DNA of 64,000 bases from Nymphaea colorata (GCF_008831285.2 NC_045146.1:8878972-8942971), one strand, 5' to 3'; shown: positions 45,481-59,500, counted from the first letter of the stretch. Numbers and translations are program-made. Notes: generated from the sequence alone by a model not told the origin.

Positions 45481-46800
45481 AGTTGACACGAACTGCCTAG
45501 CAAAACTTCCTTGACAATATAAGGCCCACCCTAGTTTAGCACCCACATCCCTTGGGATGGTCCTTCTATGGAATCGTTGATCTTAACACTAGCTCATTGA
45601 TTTTCAAATTTTGCTCAATCACTGATCTGGCGAAGTGTCGGGATACCGTTTGTCGATTTGTCTTTGCATGTTTCAGTACTCGTAGCCTTTTTTCATTGAG
45701 TAGATCTAACTACATCATCTATTGATTTTGTTATTGATCCATGTGAAGCTCGATAACGCACATATGAAAACTTATAAGCTAGTTTTTGAACATGCAAAGG
45801 GAGGACTACGTTTGTGCTATATAGCAATTCTTCTGGAGTGGCATTGGTGGGAGTTTTTATTGTAGTCCTGTAAGCTCATAATGCATCATGTAATGTCTCA
45901 TGTCAATCATGACCAACCTCCACTGCCCTTTCCATGATTTGGATAAGGATTTTGTTCATTGCTTTTAGTTTACCATTTCGTTATGGGTAGTAGGGTGCTG
46001 AAAAGTTATGTTTGATCCTCAACTTTGATAAAAAAACCACACATTCTCTCATTTTTAAAATGTTTCATTATCGGTCATGATATCATGCGGCACCCCAAAC
46101 CTACACAAAATGTTTTTTTGGATAAAAGAAGTAACATGCGTGCCTTCTACAGTTCTCAGGGTGATGGACTTCATCCACTTGGTGAAATATTTTGTTGCAG
46201 CACTTGTGTCCATTTGGCATATGAGGATTGATGAGACCTATCATATCAAATGCCTACTTTGAAAAGGGCCACAGTAATACCACATAATATAAATATGCTA
46301 TTGGAGCATGTATGGCATTAGCATGAGTCTAGCACTTCAAGCATCTTTTGACGAACTTGTGGCAATCTTATTGCATGGTTGGCCAATATTGGCCTGCTCA
46401 AATCAGTTGTTTAACCAATGTTTGGTATATGGCATGTTCTCCACATATTAGTTTGTGGGCCTCCTGGATCATTCTTAAGCTACAATTTTGTCAACATAAT
46501 GAATATTCTAAGCGCTAAAATTGTGTCTGTATAATACTCCTGCCAATATAAAATATCTGTCTAACATGCATTGCATCTCTTTGCTCTTTCTTGGGCATAT
46601 TGAATGATAGCATGCTGATTAACTGAGACTTCCAACCTCGAAAAGTCTACACGATTCTTTTTTTTAAGTGATGATGGATCCTAGGCTGGCCTGACCTTCT
46701 GTAAATTGATTAAACTCTCTCTTGACATAAAATAGTTGGAATTCTTCAAACTGTTGGACGAAGGCTCCAGTGACTTCCTAGTGAGGTGCTAACTTGGGGT
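45480..46800 (-). pseudogene. Tat/Ogre integrase relic
   Basis: Minus-strand fragments read IGLINPHMPNGHKC near 46230, RIKHNFSAPYYP near 46010, GNGKLKAMNKILIQIMERAV near 45980-45930, AYRTTIKTPTNATPEELLYS near 45870-45820 and SYVRYRA near 45760, the order seen in Tat integrases. The region is cut by many stops, and the segment expected to hold the catalytic Asp residues is not readable. Confidence 0.75.
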
Positions 46801-46817
46801 CTTTTACCTTCTATTCT

Positions 46818-47246
46818 TCATTTTATTGGTTCTTGATGGCAAAGAATCACCATAATCATCAACTTTTCTAACATTTTGTATTCAACAATGTTGTCAGTGC
46901 ATGTGAACCCCAGCCTGAGAGAATAAAGAATCATCTCTTTTGCAAGGGAGAGTAGTTGAATCCTAATACTTGTTCCATCCTTGTTCTTGGAGCTGTCAAA
47001 GAACATTGTCCATGGCTAAGTAATTTCAATGTATGAGACTTGTTCATCTAAAAAATCACTATCAACATTCAATTCTTCAACTAATAGAAAGTTGGCTAGT
47101 TGATTGGCCAATGCCTGTCCCATGATAGATTTTTGAGAAATGTACTCCAAGTCATACAGGATGAGGAGTAGCTGCCATTTGGTAATTTTTCCTATGAGAA
47201 ATGGCTGCTCCAAAATATGTTTGAAAGGGTTTAATCTTGAAACCAC
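46818..47246 (-). pseudogene. Tat/Ogre RNase H region
   Basis: One frame reads ITKWQLLLILYDLEYISQKS and GQALANQLANFLLVEELNVD, the end of the first RNase H and linker. The following frame has FFDSSKNKDGTS and FTCTDNIVEYKML, the start of the archaeal-type second RNase H. The plus-strand relic near 2580-2800 shows the same blocks. Confidence 0.85.
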
Positions 47247-47499
47247 TTTGACTTCATATGAAAATAGATAGTCTTAGTTTCTAGACAAATGAGAGATTTG
47301 TTTTTTCTTTCACTGAATACCTCTTTTCATATTGAAGAAATGCTTCGCTGACATAACTATCGCATGTTCTATCTTGCAACCTTCTTCGTATTGTGCTAAG
47401 AACTCTCTGTAAGTAGAGTTGTTAACTGAACTGTACAACAACAAAGCATCCCAAGACTAATGGCTTTAAAATAGGATGATTCAATAATTAGTGCTTGAT

Positions 47500-48484
47500 A
47501 TGTTCAAAGGATTCTTCATATTATGGGGTCCCACTCTAAATTGACGTCGTATTTGAGTAACTGATTGAATGTTTCACATCTAATGGCCAAGTTGGAAATA
47601 AATCATTGAATTGCCTGCATTCTAGCTTGCAAACTACGTAAGTCTTTCAAAGTAGTTGGAGCTGGCATGTCAATAATGGCTTTGAATTTGGTGTAATCTA
47701 CCTCAATACCCTGCTTGCTCACCATATATCCTACGAGTTTTCATTATTCAACACAAAACACACATTTTCAAGGATTTGACCTCAATTTGTGTTTCAACAA
47801 CCTATTGAGGACTTGTGTCAAAACACCTAATATGATATTGGCATATCTTGAAGTTTACTAAAATATCATCTATGCATGTCCCCATAAACTTATGCATCTG
47901 ATCATGAAATATAGTTGCCATAACTCTTTGACATATTACCCTTGTAATTTTTAATCCAAGTGGCATTGTGATAAATGATGTCTTGGGTTGATCATTGGGA
48001 GCCAACTTGATCTGATTATAACTAAAGTATCCATTCATAAAGGAAACATAATATAGCCAGCCACACTATCAACCAATAGAACGATATTGGGCAAAGGATA
48101 ATCATCTTTAGTTGTGGCCTTGTTGGGGTCTCAGAAATCAATGCAGATCTGAACCTTTTTGTTTTTCTTTGATACAACCACTATGTTGGCAAGCTATGCA
48201 GGATAAGTTTTTGATAAACTTGGATCTGAGTATATTCTCCAATTCGTCTTTGACCTTGTCGTCGACTCATGGCAGCCCCTTGGTTTGAGAATTAATGAAT
48301 GGTCCACTAGTTTGTGATACAATTCTAGCATGTCTTCATATGTCCATACGAAAATTTCTTTATATCTTTTGAGGAGTTGAACCAGCTTTTCGTCTTCTTC
48401 CAAATCCAAGTTGACACCAATCTTTATCATTTTGCGATCTTCTATGGTCCTGATATTCACATCCAAGGTGGGATCATTGAGCAA
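47500..48484 (-). pseudogene. Tat/Ogre reverse transcriptase relic
   Basis: The frame starting 48484 has LNDPTLDVNIRTIEDRKMIK, LEEDEKLVQLLKRYKEIFVW and YEDM, the usual sequence just before reverse transcriptase. The frame starting 48038 has MNGYFSYNQIKLAPNDQPKT, MPLGLKIT and VICQRVMATIFHDQMHKFMG, then CIDDILV, the palm motif with CIDD in place of YVDD. Frameshifts separate the pieces. Confidence 0.85.
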
Positions 48485-48984
48485 TGTTGGTTGTCGATCT
48501 TATTTTTGTAATTGAAGCAACTCTACATGATCCAATTCTGACTTTGCTTGTTTTGTTTTGTTAGATTGCTTCTACCTGTGGAATTGGTTCTTCCTATTTA
48601 TTGTCTTCACAAACATGTGGATTTTTCTGATGTCTGAGTTTGGGATTAATGACCAGCTTACAAATATGTTTGAATGTAAGGTGGATGTGCATTTAGTATG
48701 CATTGTGAGGCAAATAATGAGAAAGGAGATAGAGAGATACATGGATATGGAAAAAATCACTAAACTTTATTGACAAGATTTGAAAGAATGTTGACCCTCA
48801 CCATCCCTTCATAGATTTGGCATCATCGCTTCTTCTCATATTGCTCATTGGCTTTTCCCTTGTTTGGCTTTCTCTTTAAGCCAAGACCTGTAGTTCGTCT
48901 ATGCATAGTTCTACTACTGATAGGCTCAATTCTACCTGTCTTTGTTGACTCCCAAACTTTTGTATGGCTTATATCCTAACTTGA

Positions 48985-49990
48985 TCATTTGATGAAGCCC
49001 TTTTAATAGTTCTACAAAATGCTCATACAAAAAAATGATCTCTAATGGCAGCCTTGTTGATTCACCCTCCAAGCTTGTAAAAATTCGGCCCCCTCCGTTC
49101 AATGTGTTTACCTACTTTATAATTCATACCCAAGTAGTCAAGGATATCTTTTAGATATACTTCATCTGGACACTAGACACTTAACATCTCAATTCTACAT
49201 GTAGGGTGAAGTACCATAGGCTGCAAGAGCCTTTCTTCAAGATTCTCAACCAAAACTATTGTAATAATGTTACCATGACTCCATTTGATGCATTGTTGTT
49301 GGGTGGATGGCACGATATTTGTTTTATGGATCTATTGCCGACCGAGCAATAGATTGTAAGATGGTGGTACACCCATCACATAGAAGAGAATTGAGTGAAT
49401 GGTAAAATTAATATGTAAGTCCAAATATATCTTTCCTTTTACCATTCTTCTACTCCACTTAAAGCCATAGATGGTCATATCATTTGACATCTAGTGCTCA
49501 TCCTTAAGGCCTATGGCTTTGGCAATCATTTTGAAGCCTATGCTCTGACTGCTTTCTCCATCTATCAGCAAGCAGGATATTCATGCTACAAGTTTTCACC
49601 ACGATATAAAGTGCATTGTTGAGAAATTGATGAGATTTTAGCATATTGTAATATAAGAATGTGAGTGGAGCATTGACTATTCCTGAGTTGATGGTCTGTA
49701 CCTAAGTTTGAGTGGTGCTGGATTTGACTTCAACTTTCTTGAGTACTTCCTGCATGGCAGTCTTATGTACTACAGAAGTGTTTATAAGGTCTAGGATGGA
49801 GATGTCTCATAAGATGTTCTGGACCTATTGCATTGAGCACATTTTTGTTGTCTGAGAAGACTCTGGCTGGCCTTCTACTTTGTTCTCTTCTTTTTTGATC
49901 TACTGTAGAGACACTTTGAAATGAGACTTGGTAGTTTTAGTGTCTCTTTCACATGTACAATAACCTTTTCACAATCATGGACTCATCAAC
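48985..49990 (-). pseudogene. Tat/Ogre protease region relic
   Basis: In broken frames the minus strand reads CLLIDGESSQSIGFKMIAKA near 49560, DMTIYGFKWSRRMVKGKIYL near 49480-49420, HSILFYVMGVPPSYNLLLGR near 49390-49340 and TQQQCIKWSHGNIITIV near 49310-49260. These are the blocks of Tat-type retropepsin; the active site reads DGESS where DGGSS or DTGAS is usual. Confidence 0.75.
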
Positions 49991-51443
49991 TTGAATTTTT
50001 ATAGTCGTTTTCTTGTTGAGGGTTTGTATAAAGTCCCCTGGCTTCTACATAGGTTTGATTTTGATGGCCATAATGTCCACCTTTTCTTGTGTGCCATTCT
50101 GGTAAGGTCTGGCAGATAGAGTGACATGTAACCTACTATTGCAACAATGTTCTTGCTATGTTCTTTGAATGGGTCTTTGAAGTCTTTTGGAATGGTGTCC
50201 TCAACTAGTAAATCTTTGTCAATGGAATCTTAGATGATGTGCTTGAGTGGTGTACAATCTTCAGTGTTGTGGCCCAAAGCATAGTGAAACTTGCAGTATT
50301 GGTTATTTTCTTTGCCTTCATTTATGAGATGTCTGATACATGTGGTAAATGATAAAGACCTTCTACTAAGAGATACTCTAGGATTGCATCCTTTTTATGC
50401 TCTAAGGGAGTGATTTTTTTATCTTGCATCCAAGCAGAATTCTTTTTTGTTGTCATGGTTGGACTGCGGTGTTTTCTTGTTGTCTCCCTTACCTTTCTAG
50501 TTCTGAAATTAACTTGGCTAGCTAGGTTGAGCATTGGTCGAATCTGTGTTCACAAATAGAATATGACCTCAGTTTTGTTTGCTTTTCTACAATCACCCTT
50601 CTTGTTGCCACTACTGCTCTATCCTACATCTGCTTAGAGATAGCAATTTTTTATGGTTGTCTTAATGTGTTCTATTTTTCTGATGAGGTTGTAGAAATTC
50701 TCATGTTCATGCTATATGAGATGGTTGTGGATGTGATCTTGAAAAACCCAAAGGATCATAGTTAAACTGTGCTCTTCTGGCAAGAGGGTGTGAAGCTTTT
50801 GGCTTGATAGGCTTAAGGTCTACCACCTCTGAATGTATTCTCTAACCATCTCTCTAGACTGTTAGAGGAGGTTGGTAAGGGTATTGATGGTCAGCACCAC
50901 AGAGAGATTGGGCCCATATTTCTCAATGAAGACATTGACCACCTCACTGAAATCCCGCATTTGGGTGGGGTCAATGATCTCTAAGTATCATTGTGCTGCC
51001 TCACTTTCTAAGCTCCGAGGAAAAAAAATGAATAATGTATTGTTGTCACGAAACTTCCCACATTCAGTGAAGCATATAGATAGACGTGTGTGGGTTTCTT
51101 GTCACCCTAAACTTGTTGAACTTTCTTGGAAGTCCCCCTTTACAGAAATCCCATCTAAAGTGTACCTTTTGTGCTCCAAATCGGATAAACTATCTTCTCC
51201 ATTTCCTCACTGCTAGACTAGATTGACCGTGATATGCCCAACAGAGATGTCGGGCACTTTGGCGTAGTGGAACCTTATGAATTATGTGATTGGTCCCTAC
51301 TGCCACTTTTTGCTTCATGATTAGCTGGATCATTTTTTGAATGACTTACATAAGTGTGAAATCCACTTGAGGAGGATCCCCATTTCATCTTGAATTTTGG
51401 GCTCTCTCTCTACTTCATCCTGTGATCTTGTGTGGGAAGCCAT
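49990..51443 (-). pseudogene. Tat/Ogre gag relic
   Basis: The likely start is MASHTRSQDEVEREPKIQDE at 51443. Later fragments include DSLSDLEHKRYTLDGISVKG near 51200, ILEYLLVEGLYHLPHVSDIS at 50380-50325, and FHYALGHNTEDC near 50290. The last resembles the CxFH...H...C finger of Tat gag. Stops are frequent. Confidence 0.65.
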
Positions 51444-53590
51444 AGAATATTCTTGTTATTGATTTCATTTGAAAAAGTCATGTTAGCTTGAAAAAAGAGG
51501 TAAAAATCACATGGTTTTGAAAAGGACAGAAAAAGACATGTATTTATTGCAAATTGGAGGGAAAATTAAAGGTCGGCATGTCATTAAATTGTAAATATTA
51601 TTTAAGACAAGGACTCAATGACAATATGGAGTGGGATGGAAGTTTCCCACTACTTCATGTACACTATAGTCCTAGCTAGTTCCTTATATATAAAAATCAC
51701 AATTTTCATAGAGGACCAACTGTTGTAACCAGACTATGGATACCCTGCCACTCCTCACTATCTAAATCAAAGTTTGTGATTGTGTGATACGCTCTTCTAA
51801 TTGTATAGAAATCCATATACCTCTTGGGGAACTATGCCACACATCGCTCTAGATGATATGGGATGATGGAGAATGGGCCAAGTAGAAGAATGTTTGTCTT
51901 CCTGTGGTGGTATGTGTAGTGGGTCGTCTACTTCTTCTTGTTGAAGAACTCCCAAACAGTACGCTTCTCCACCAATTTATCTAATGTCAAGAAATGGACA
52001 TCAAGTGGTCTAAAAGCTTGACCAACCTGAATGACATGCTTGTAAGGCCACTCTTGCAAACCAAAAGCAGCCTTTGATCATGTCGGAGCCTCCCATAACA
52101 AACCGGGTAAGTTCTTAGCTCCATCATACCATGTCCATAGAGAAGACAATGAGTTCTGTCATGTAGATCATCATCAATTCCTGGGTCCTATGCTATAGAT
52201 TGGGCCCTCTGGTCCTCTTCTCCACTATAGAGCCTCCAAAAATGTGGATAAAAGTGTACCAGTCAGAGGAAACAATGATCTCCCTCCTTTTTGAGGTCCC
52301 AACTCTAGATAACTATGAGTTTGTATAATAAGTCCTTGTAGTTGACGATTCTGGAATTGGTGACAAACTAATGATCAATTGGGTTTGTGAGACATTCTGT
52401 TGTCTTTGGTAGACCCAAGATATATGTGTACTTGTTCATGACATGTGCCATATCTCTGAAAGGAAACCAAAATCTAGATTTATACATGTTTCACCTCTCA
52501 GCCAATGGTTTGTATCAGGTGACCATTGATCTAACAAGTTACTACTAATGTTACCGTCTCAAGATCACAATCATCTAAATGATGGGGAAAGACCTCCATG
52601 AATTGTTCACATCACTATGGGTACTAGACCTGGCACGAGCCCATCTATGGGAATGGACATACAAATATTAGATGGCCAAACTAGATGATGAGACTGTACC
52701 AGTTAAAGTCCACCAAATAGAAAGTTTCAACTGAAAAACAATTTTGACCTTGACAAGCTGAAGAATTACTATAGGATGACATAAGAGGGGAAAATGCTAG
52801 ACTATTTTGACACAGGAAAACAAGGGTTCTTTTGGAAAATCCACCCAATTTTTAATGAAAAATCTGGTGCATAATGCCAATAAAATATGCATGTAAAAGT
52901 GATAAACATGTATTTAGATAAGACATACACATAATGTTACAAGCAGCACTCGCCAATAACACAGCTCTACCATGCAATTACTTGAAAATGACTTGGTAAC
53001 ATAAAACTGGATATCCATGACTAGAGATTGTCAGTTGTTCTATATACTAGATGCCTATATTTCTAGATGAAAAGTCCATAGTATGTGGTATAGACTCCTC
53101 CAAATGGTGTTCTAAGGGTCAAGGGTCTTTATTCTCCTTGATCACTCACCAATATACTAGTCTAATGCCTGAGTATGAGTGAGGGGAGGGCCGATACCCA
53201 CCTTAGTGTGTTGGTCATGTTGTTGAACCACCCTGAATTAATGCATACAATGAGTATTCCACGACATGATGACTAAGACATATAGGTGAAGGAAATTTTA
53301 AAATATGCAATGACGGGCATAGACAGTTGACTCTAATGCGATGTGACTTAAGATGGGGGTCAAAATAAAAAAGCGAAGCAAACATTGTTTTCAAACAACT
53401 CTTAAATTAAGAATAGTGGTACCTAATCCTATGTCTATGTGAACATATAAAGTCTTTTTCAACTGTAAGTCTTAAAACACATCAAAAATATTCACATCCA
53501 TCAAATGAAGGTACCTAAATGGCTCTATGGGTGGGACAACATTTGAAACATATAAAATTGAAATCTTTTGCCTAGTAAGACAGTGATAGG
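51444..53590 (-). other. Long leader of the Tat/Ogre-like element
   Basis: About 2.1 kb lie between the 5' LTR and gag. Tat/Ogre elements often carry an extra open frame here. Minus-strand pieces such as AYCLGVLQQEEVDDPLHIPP near 51970-51910 read like protein but are interrupted, so this may be the remnant of that frame. No primer-binding site was recognised next to the LTR. Confidence 0.45.
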
Positions 53591-53591
53591 T

Positions 53592-56500
53592 CCCATAATG
53601 GTTGCTACTTTTGTTTAAATGTAAAATTTGCATCATACATGCAGACTATATAAATGAGATAAATCACTTGTTCTTACATTTTTTTCTTATGCAAGATTTT
53701 GAGAGATGGGACCCAACCTATAGGTATGAGTTTGACCTTTTTCGTACCTTTATTAAGGGTAATCAAACCAAAGATTATACTAAATATTCCAATTTCTACA
53801 TCTACATGTCATCCAAATTCTAAGAAAGCAAACGTACCATAATTTTGAAGCTATGCATGTTTTGAAATCTAAATAGTTCTCAGAAGTAGATTGATGAACA
53901 AATGAGAATCAATTTGACATATTTTTCACCTCTAGATCATCATCGATCAATGCAAATTGATATTCTAAATATAAGAAACAGGGCCATATGGACCTAGAGT
54001 CCAGTCTCTATTATGACTTTAGTGTAGGACATGGACAATCAACAGAAAACTGGATCTGAATCTAGGGGGTATAATCATGATCTAAGAGATTTTATATAAT
54101 TCTTGTTCTAAATCGAAATAGGAGATGTCATATAGGTCCAAAATATCATTATCATATTATTGAGACTCGTGATCTAAAATTTAAGATAAAAAATCTAATA
54201 AATTTGATCTTGTATTCATAGTTGGTTTTTCTAAATCTAAATTCTGAGAGCACATATCCAAATATGATGATTACACTGTTCAAAATTCCTGACATGGGTC
54301 TAGTTATGTGGGGATCAACTTAAGGTTTATGATCCAAAACTTATTTTGTAAAATACGATCCAGAAACAAAGTCATGCGATCTAGGACCAAAATCTTAGGC
54401 TTGAGATCCAAAATCTGGTGTCTAGAATCCAAGATCCATAATCCAACATTATGATTCTCAAGATCTAAATCTTAAGTAATTGTTTAAGATCAATGAAATC
54501 TGATCAAAATCCAAGATTTGAATGACTAAGGCTAGGCTGATCAAAAGGACTAGGCTCGATATGTACCTACTTGGGGATCAGTTTGATTGGAGCATATGGG
54601 GTTTGACCTTAGCCAAACCACATGATTCATAATATGATCTTCATTCATCTTGTTTGGATGGGTATTAAAGGAATTGGCTCAGTCTTGACAAAGTGATTAT
54701 GTCCACAAGTGGTGTCTGTAAGACTGGTCTACGCTAGGTCCTAGAGAATTGAAATAGGTTTGGTTTCCACACCTACATGACCCAAAGTTTTTTAAATCGT
54801 TTGAAGGAGGAGATTTTGAAAATATTCAATACAAAGCTGTGATTTTTAAAGGTGGTCATGCTAGAGGACTAAGGCTGGGCATCAGGTCAGACTGGGCCAG
54901 CCAAGGTTTTCTCCAAAGTTGGGTTCGGGCTAGCCAGAAGCTATTAACAGCGGCCCAAGCCCAGCCCATTTAATTATCTAGTCAGGCCCGACTGTCAACT
55001 TTGTCCTCCTTAGCTACCCGGTTCAATGTCCACCTATATTTGAAACCTTAGTTTTTCATATGTTAGTATCTCTAAAACCCTCGACGACGTGTTGAGAGTT
55101 TATAAGGGAGCTATCTGTGACAGACAAAGAGCTTCTAAGGGAGTCATCAGAAATGCACCAAGGGTTTCTCAGTGTCTATCAATGTATATATATAATAAAA
55201 TGTATAGAAAGACGAGTTATATATTAGGTTTAGCCCTAATGTCAAATAATTGACCCAATCCCGGGCCATTGCCGACCCTTAGTGAGGGCCACATTAGGTT
55301 TAGGTTTTCATATACCTGGGCTAATGCCACAGGGTATGTTACTAAGCTAACCAGTTAGGTTTTAAACAAGAGGTGCATGTGAGCTGATCCAAGTGCATGA
55401 CTAATAAAAACATAAAAAAAGACGAACTATATGCATGATTCAAGTTAAAACTAAATAAGCAAAGATATTGAACTAAAAGAGAGAGAAAGGAACGAGAGGG
55501 GCATACCTGACCCTTGTGTCTACCGTAAAGACTTCAAATTAAATACATTCTATAAACTAAATTTGCTAAATTACAACATTATTAAAGCAAACAAGAAAGA
55601 TCTAGACAAGAGATAAACTAAACAAAAAATGCTAGAAGCAAAAAAAAAAAAACTAAAACATGCATAAAAGAAAAGAAAGAAAAGAACTAAATTGTAAATA
55701 GGAAAAGTAAGAAGAGGGAAAGAGAAATTACCTGAACCTGGAGACCTAACCGAACCCACTCTTACACTACACCCAGCCTGATTGAGTCTAGGTTGACTGC
55801 TAATGCAGCCGAAACCAAGACTTGGACCAAAGACTCTAAAAAATTTAACTTATTTGAGCCATGCATTTCTGTGAGTACCCGCCTGAAATTTTACCATAAT
55901 CATGGGCTTCTCTTGGTAGCTCAAATTGTGTGGAGAGAGGGGGGAGGGTTTGCCCACCTTTTATAGTGGGTGTGGGGGGGTGGTTTACCACCCTCAAGAT
56001 TCTCAATCTAGGATAAAAATCTTATACCTCTCTCTCACTTAAAGAAACAGAAACTTTAGGTTAAATCATGTTTTCAATTGGTAAAATATTTGCTGCTATC
56101 TCATACTGAATCTGAATTCAAGTCTGTGAAAAACAATGGGCTTGCATAGAAAAGTATTGATCGATTCATGATAAAGGATTCATATTGACATTGACCATGG
56201 AGAACAAGGTTTATAACAAATATCAAAGAGAAAAATGTTCATTTTGACCACATATAGACATCAAACCAATTTCAATTATGTTTGCGTCAGGCAACTCAGC
56301 AAAGAATTTCACGTGATTGATGTCGTTTCATACAAATTAGCATTAAGCATGGAGTGAAAAAAATCAAAATCCATTTTTGAAATATAATGTGCATTATGCT
56401 CGCATGAGGATATCGGATCCAATTTGTTACTGGGACCTAGGTCTAGTTATGGATCTAAAGAATATTCTAGAAGATGTATTTGGATATGATATTGAGATTT

Positions 56501-56880
56501 GGATTGTGATCAAATATTGAGATCTATAATTTGGAATGTTGGATCTAGATCTATGAAAATAGATCTCAGATTTAAGATTTGGATATGAGGCCTAGATATG
56601 AAAATGGGACTTGGATGTGAAATCCGGATCAGAAATTTGAATTGGACATCAAATGGCATGAACCAGGACTTGGCTCAACCTAGGCTACATGGATTTTGGC
56701 TGAATGGCATGGGCTGGATGTGATCTAGTTTCAAACCTAGGTTGTGCAAGTTTACTAGGTGCGACTTAGATGCCATTTTTGGAAACTCTTGTTCTGTAAA
56801 AATTAAGGTGGGTAGAGCCAGGGCTCTAGCCTACTAGGTTCTTGTCAATGTACCTAAAATGCTAACATAGGTTCATGTGG
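53592..56880 (-). repeat. 5' LTR of the Tat/Ogre-like element
   Basis: Matches 41203-44025 but is longer, mainly because of the MITE at 54870-55281 and about 50 bp near 56830. Alignment begins near TGTAAAATTTGCATC (53620, perhaps from 53592) and fades near 56880. Confidence 0.8.
54870..55281. mobile_element. hAT-type MITE in the 5' LTR
   Basis: This 412-bp segment is absent from the other LTR. Its ends read TAAGGCTGGGCATCAGG and, in reverse complement, TAAGGGTCGGCAATGGC. These resemble the termini of the MITE at 8925-9227. The 8-bp flanks TAGAGGAC and GTGAGGGC agree at five positions, as expected for a decayed hAT duplication. It contains a small TA-rich segment near 55190 and no coding region. 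Confidence 0.78.
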
Positions 56881-59500
56881 ATCCTAAATTAGGTTTTATA
56901 AAAATATGTGCATAATGGCAAATAACCAAAATTCCCTTAGCAAAAAAATTCAAACCAGCCGATCATGTGGGAAAGCTGACCACATTGGGACATGTGCAAA
57001 AACAAATAAGGTAGCCTGTGAAAGTTGGTTGAAAAATGACCCCATTTGCCCCTCCAAAACTCAAAAATTAAATTTTTTTGTTGTTTGATGGCTCTTTTCT
57101 AAAGCCTAGGTAAGGGTAAAATGGAAACTTTCCAGTCAAGCTGAGTTCTTCTAATGTAAAACTGGAAATACTTTCTCGAAGTGTTGCTGATTGCAACCAA
57201 GTGATGAAATTGAGAAGTTGACTCCCGAATTGATTAGAATTGAGTTCCAAAAAATGAACTGCACAGAAGCTAAGTGTTTGAACCTAACAACAAACTGCAT
57301 GTCATGTCTTTACTAGCAATATATAAGACTAAAAATGATGCAAAAATATATATAAGATTACATGTTTCACCATATATAAATACAATCTCTTTCACCTTTT
57401 TTCCTTTTATTCACAGATTTGCACATCTTGTTTTAGCGAAACTGATGTATGTAAGCTATTATAGAGCATTACAATGGTGCACTATATTAAACAAACAAGA
57501 AAGCATTCAACTACCCATAAATGCTTCTTCGTGCTATGTCTCCTTGTTTTGTCCCTCTTGCCTCAATCCATCTCCTTCACTCATGAACTCCCACCAATTC
57601 ATTTCATTTCTCCTTCTCTCAGCTTATACTTGTTCAAAAATGGAATCTACTTCCATCTTTCTCTCTCCTTCTATGTTCTCTATCTCCCTCCATCTAGCTT
57701 CTTGTATCTCTTTGCCATTTATGTCTCTCTATTCCCTCTCCTCCTTCCATCATCGTCTTCTTCTTTGTCACTTACAAAGGCTTCATCTACTTCTATCCTG
57801 AGTTATATTTCATCTACCTGATTTCCTCCTTTCTCTTCCTCCCTCACCTTCATTACTAGCATCAAGCACAACATCAGTTGCTCTTTCCTCTCTTCTACTC
57901 TCATCTGTGAATTCTTTATTTTCTAATTCAATTATTTCATTTCTTCTTCTTTCATCTCCGTCATTATTGTCATTTATTCCTTGCACTCATCTACTCTCAT
58001 TTCACGACATTGGATTTTCTCCTTCCATCTACTTCTCTTTCACTCGATGAGATCCTTGTTCTCCTTCTATGCACTCAGCTCCAACCTCACCTTCAATCTT
58101 TTCATCTTCTTTTATTTGAATTGCCTCTGTCTGCTCGCTTTTGTTCACAGCTCCATATTAGGCTTTAAAATTCTCATATTTATTCTTTTCCTTCCAAATT
58201 CCCCATCTAATAGCTTGATGTCTCAGTCTACTTAGATACTTCAATAAAACCCAATTAATATGAGAGTTTGTATGCTCAGTAGGAGTGGCAACATGCAAAT
58301 GGTTAAAAGACAAGTTTTTCATTATCAATTTTCATATTTCAGTGGTTTACAAAAGGACGGTAGTAGGATTGAAGCTGTTAACAATTTGATGGTACATTGC
58401 ATGACTCTTCTTTCACTTTAACAGGGGCAATAACAACCAAACAAAGAAAAAGAGGTATGTTAATGCTCTAGTGCATTGGGTGCTTTTTCTGTGAATAGGA
58501 GGAGTTTGTGGCTCTAGTGCATTAATAAGGTCACCTTAGGCTTTGGCACATTTCAGGCCTCAAAAAGTCTTCTTGCAAAAGGAAGGCTAATATATGGGCA
58601 TTAATGTCATTTGGGACTAAAACATATGCATGTGTTTTCTTCTTTCAACAACTCTGCTGAATCACTGGGCCACAATTCTGATTTGTATCGCTCAACCAGA
58701 TCACGGGTTTCTTCTATGTGGCTGGCATGAAGACCACCCATGCACAAAAGATGGCGCATATAACCAGCTTTGAATGAATGCACCATCATTTAAATTGTAT
58801 TTTATATTTTCTTTACTGAAAATAATGAAAATTTAGTGAAGAGAGTTATAGACCCAAAAGTCAAGGTTGTCAAGATCACAAGGCAAGGCTGTCAAAACCA
58901 AAAGTGGTGAGCATGTTTGTATGTATCTCAAACAAGTAAATGTCATCAAGAATACCAGACGGCCCAAATTAAGTAATTGAAAATTCTTTAGACCCCATCT
59001 AGATATATAAATGCATTTATCACTAAAAATTTAGGAAAGATGTTCTAGTTAAAGTTTTTCCATAGAGAATGTTGAATCCTTTTTTTGTTCATATGCTTAG
59101 TATTATTGATTTGTGGAACACATTTAAAGCTAAAAATAACTAACTTAAAATGTCATTTATACTAAATTAATTTTAAGATCATACCTACATGTAGAAGTTT
59201 ATATCAATAAATTAGGCTTTCACTAGAATGTAATATTACATAAAGAATCACAATGAAAAGCTAACAAGATTATGCGTGAATGAGACCATGTGGTTTATGT
59301 ATATATGGCTACTAGATGGAAAAAGGAAGAAATCTTATCCGATCTGAATTTGCATAGGAAAACATATCTATGTTTTCACAGCCCCTCTTATCTTAATTTG
59401 CTTCTTTGAAATGTGATGCTCCATCAAAGGTTGTGTTTTGCTGCTCTGCGAATCATGAGGCCTATTTACATGCCAAAATTTTTAGGAAATCTTATGTATA
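56881..59500. other. No gene recognised; pyrimidine-rich stretch 57560-58240
   Basis: Overlapping plus frames at 57274-58235 are rich in Ser, Leu, Phe and Cys because the DNA is a long run of CTTCTC, and they match nothing I know. No element ends were seen. Confidence 0.4.

Larger units (their letters stand above)
41203..56880 (-). mobile_element. Large Tat/Ogre-like Ty3/gypsy retrotransposon
   Basis: Two long related segments, about 41203-44025 and 53592-56880, flank a minus-strand polymerase region in the order gag (from 51443), protease, reverse transcriptase, RNase H, second RNase H and integrase (to about 45480). Shared landmarks of the segments include CATGCAGAC-TATAAATGAGAT (41251, 53639), GTAATCAAACCAA, GAACTAAAAGAGAGAGAAAGG (42696, 55470) and TTACCTGRACCYRG. 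LTRs of around 3 kb, a second RNase H and a 2-kb leader before gag are typical of the Tat group including Ogre and Retand. All coding parts are broken. Outer ends and a target duplication could not be fixed. The 5' LTR has taken a MITE (54870-55281). Part of another retroelement's LTR lies in the 3' side (to 44871). Confidence 0.85.

Noticed and set aside
57274-58235. Long Ser/Leu/Phe-rich plus-strand frames
   Set aside because: Overlapping frames are open because of CT-rich composition; no motif or start context.
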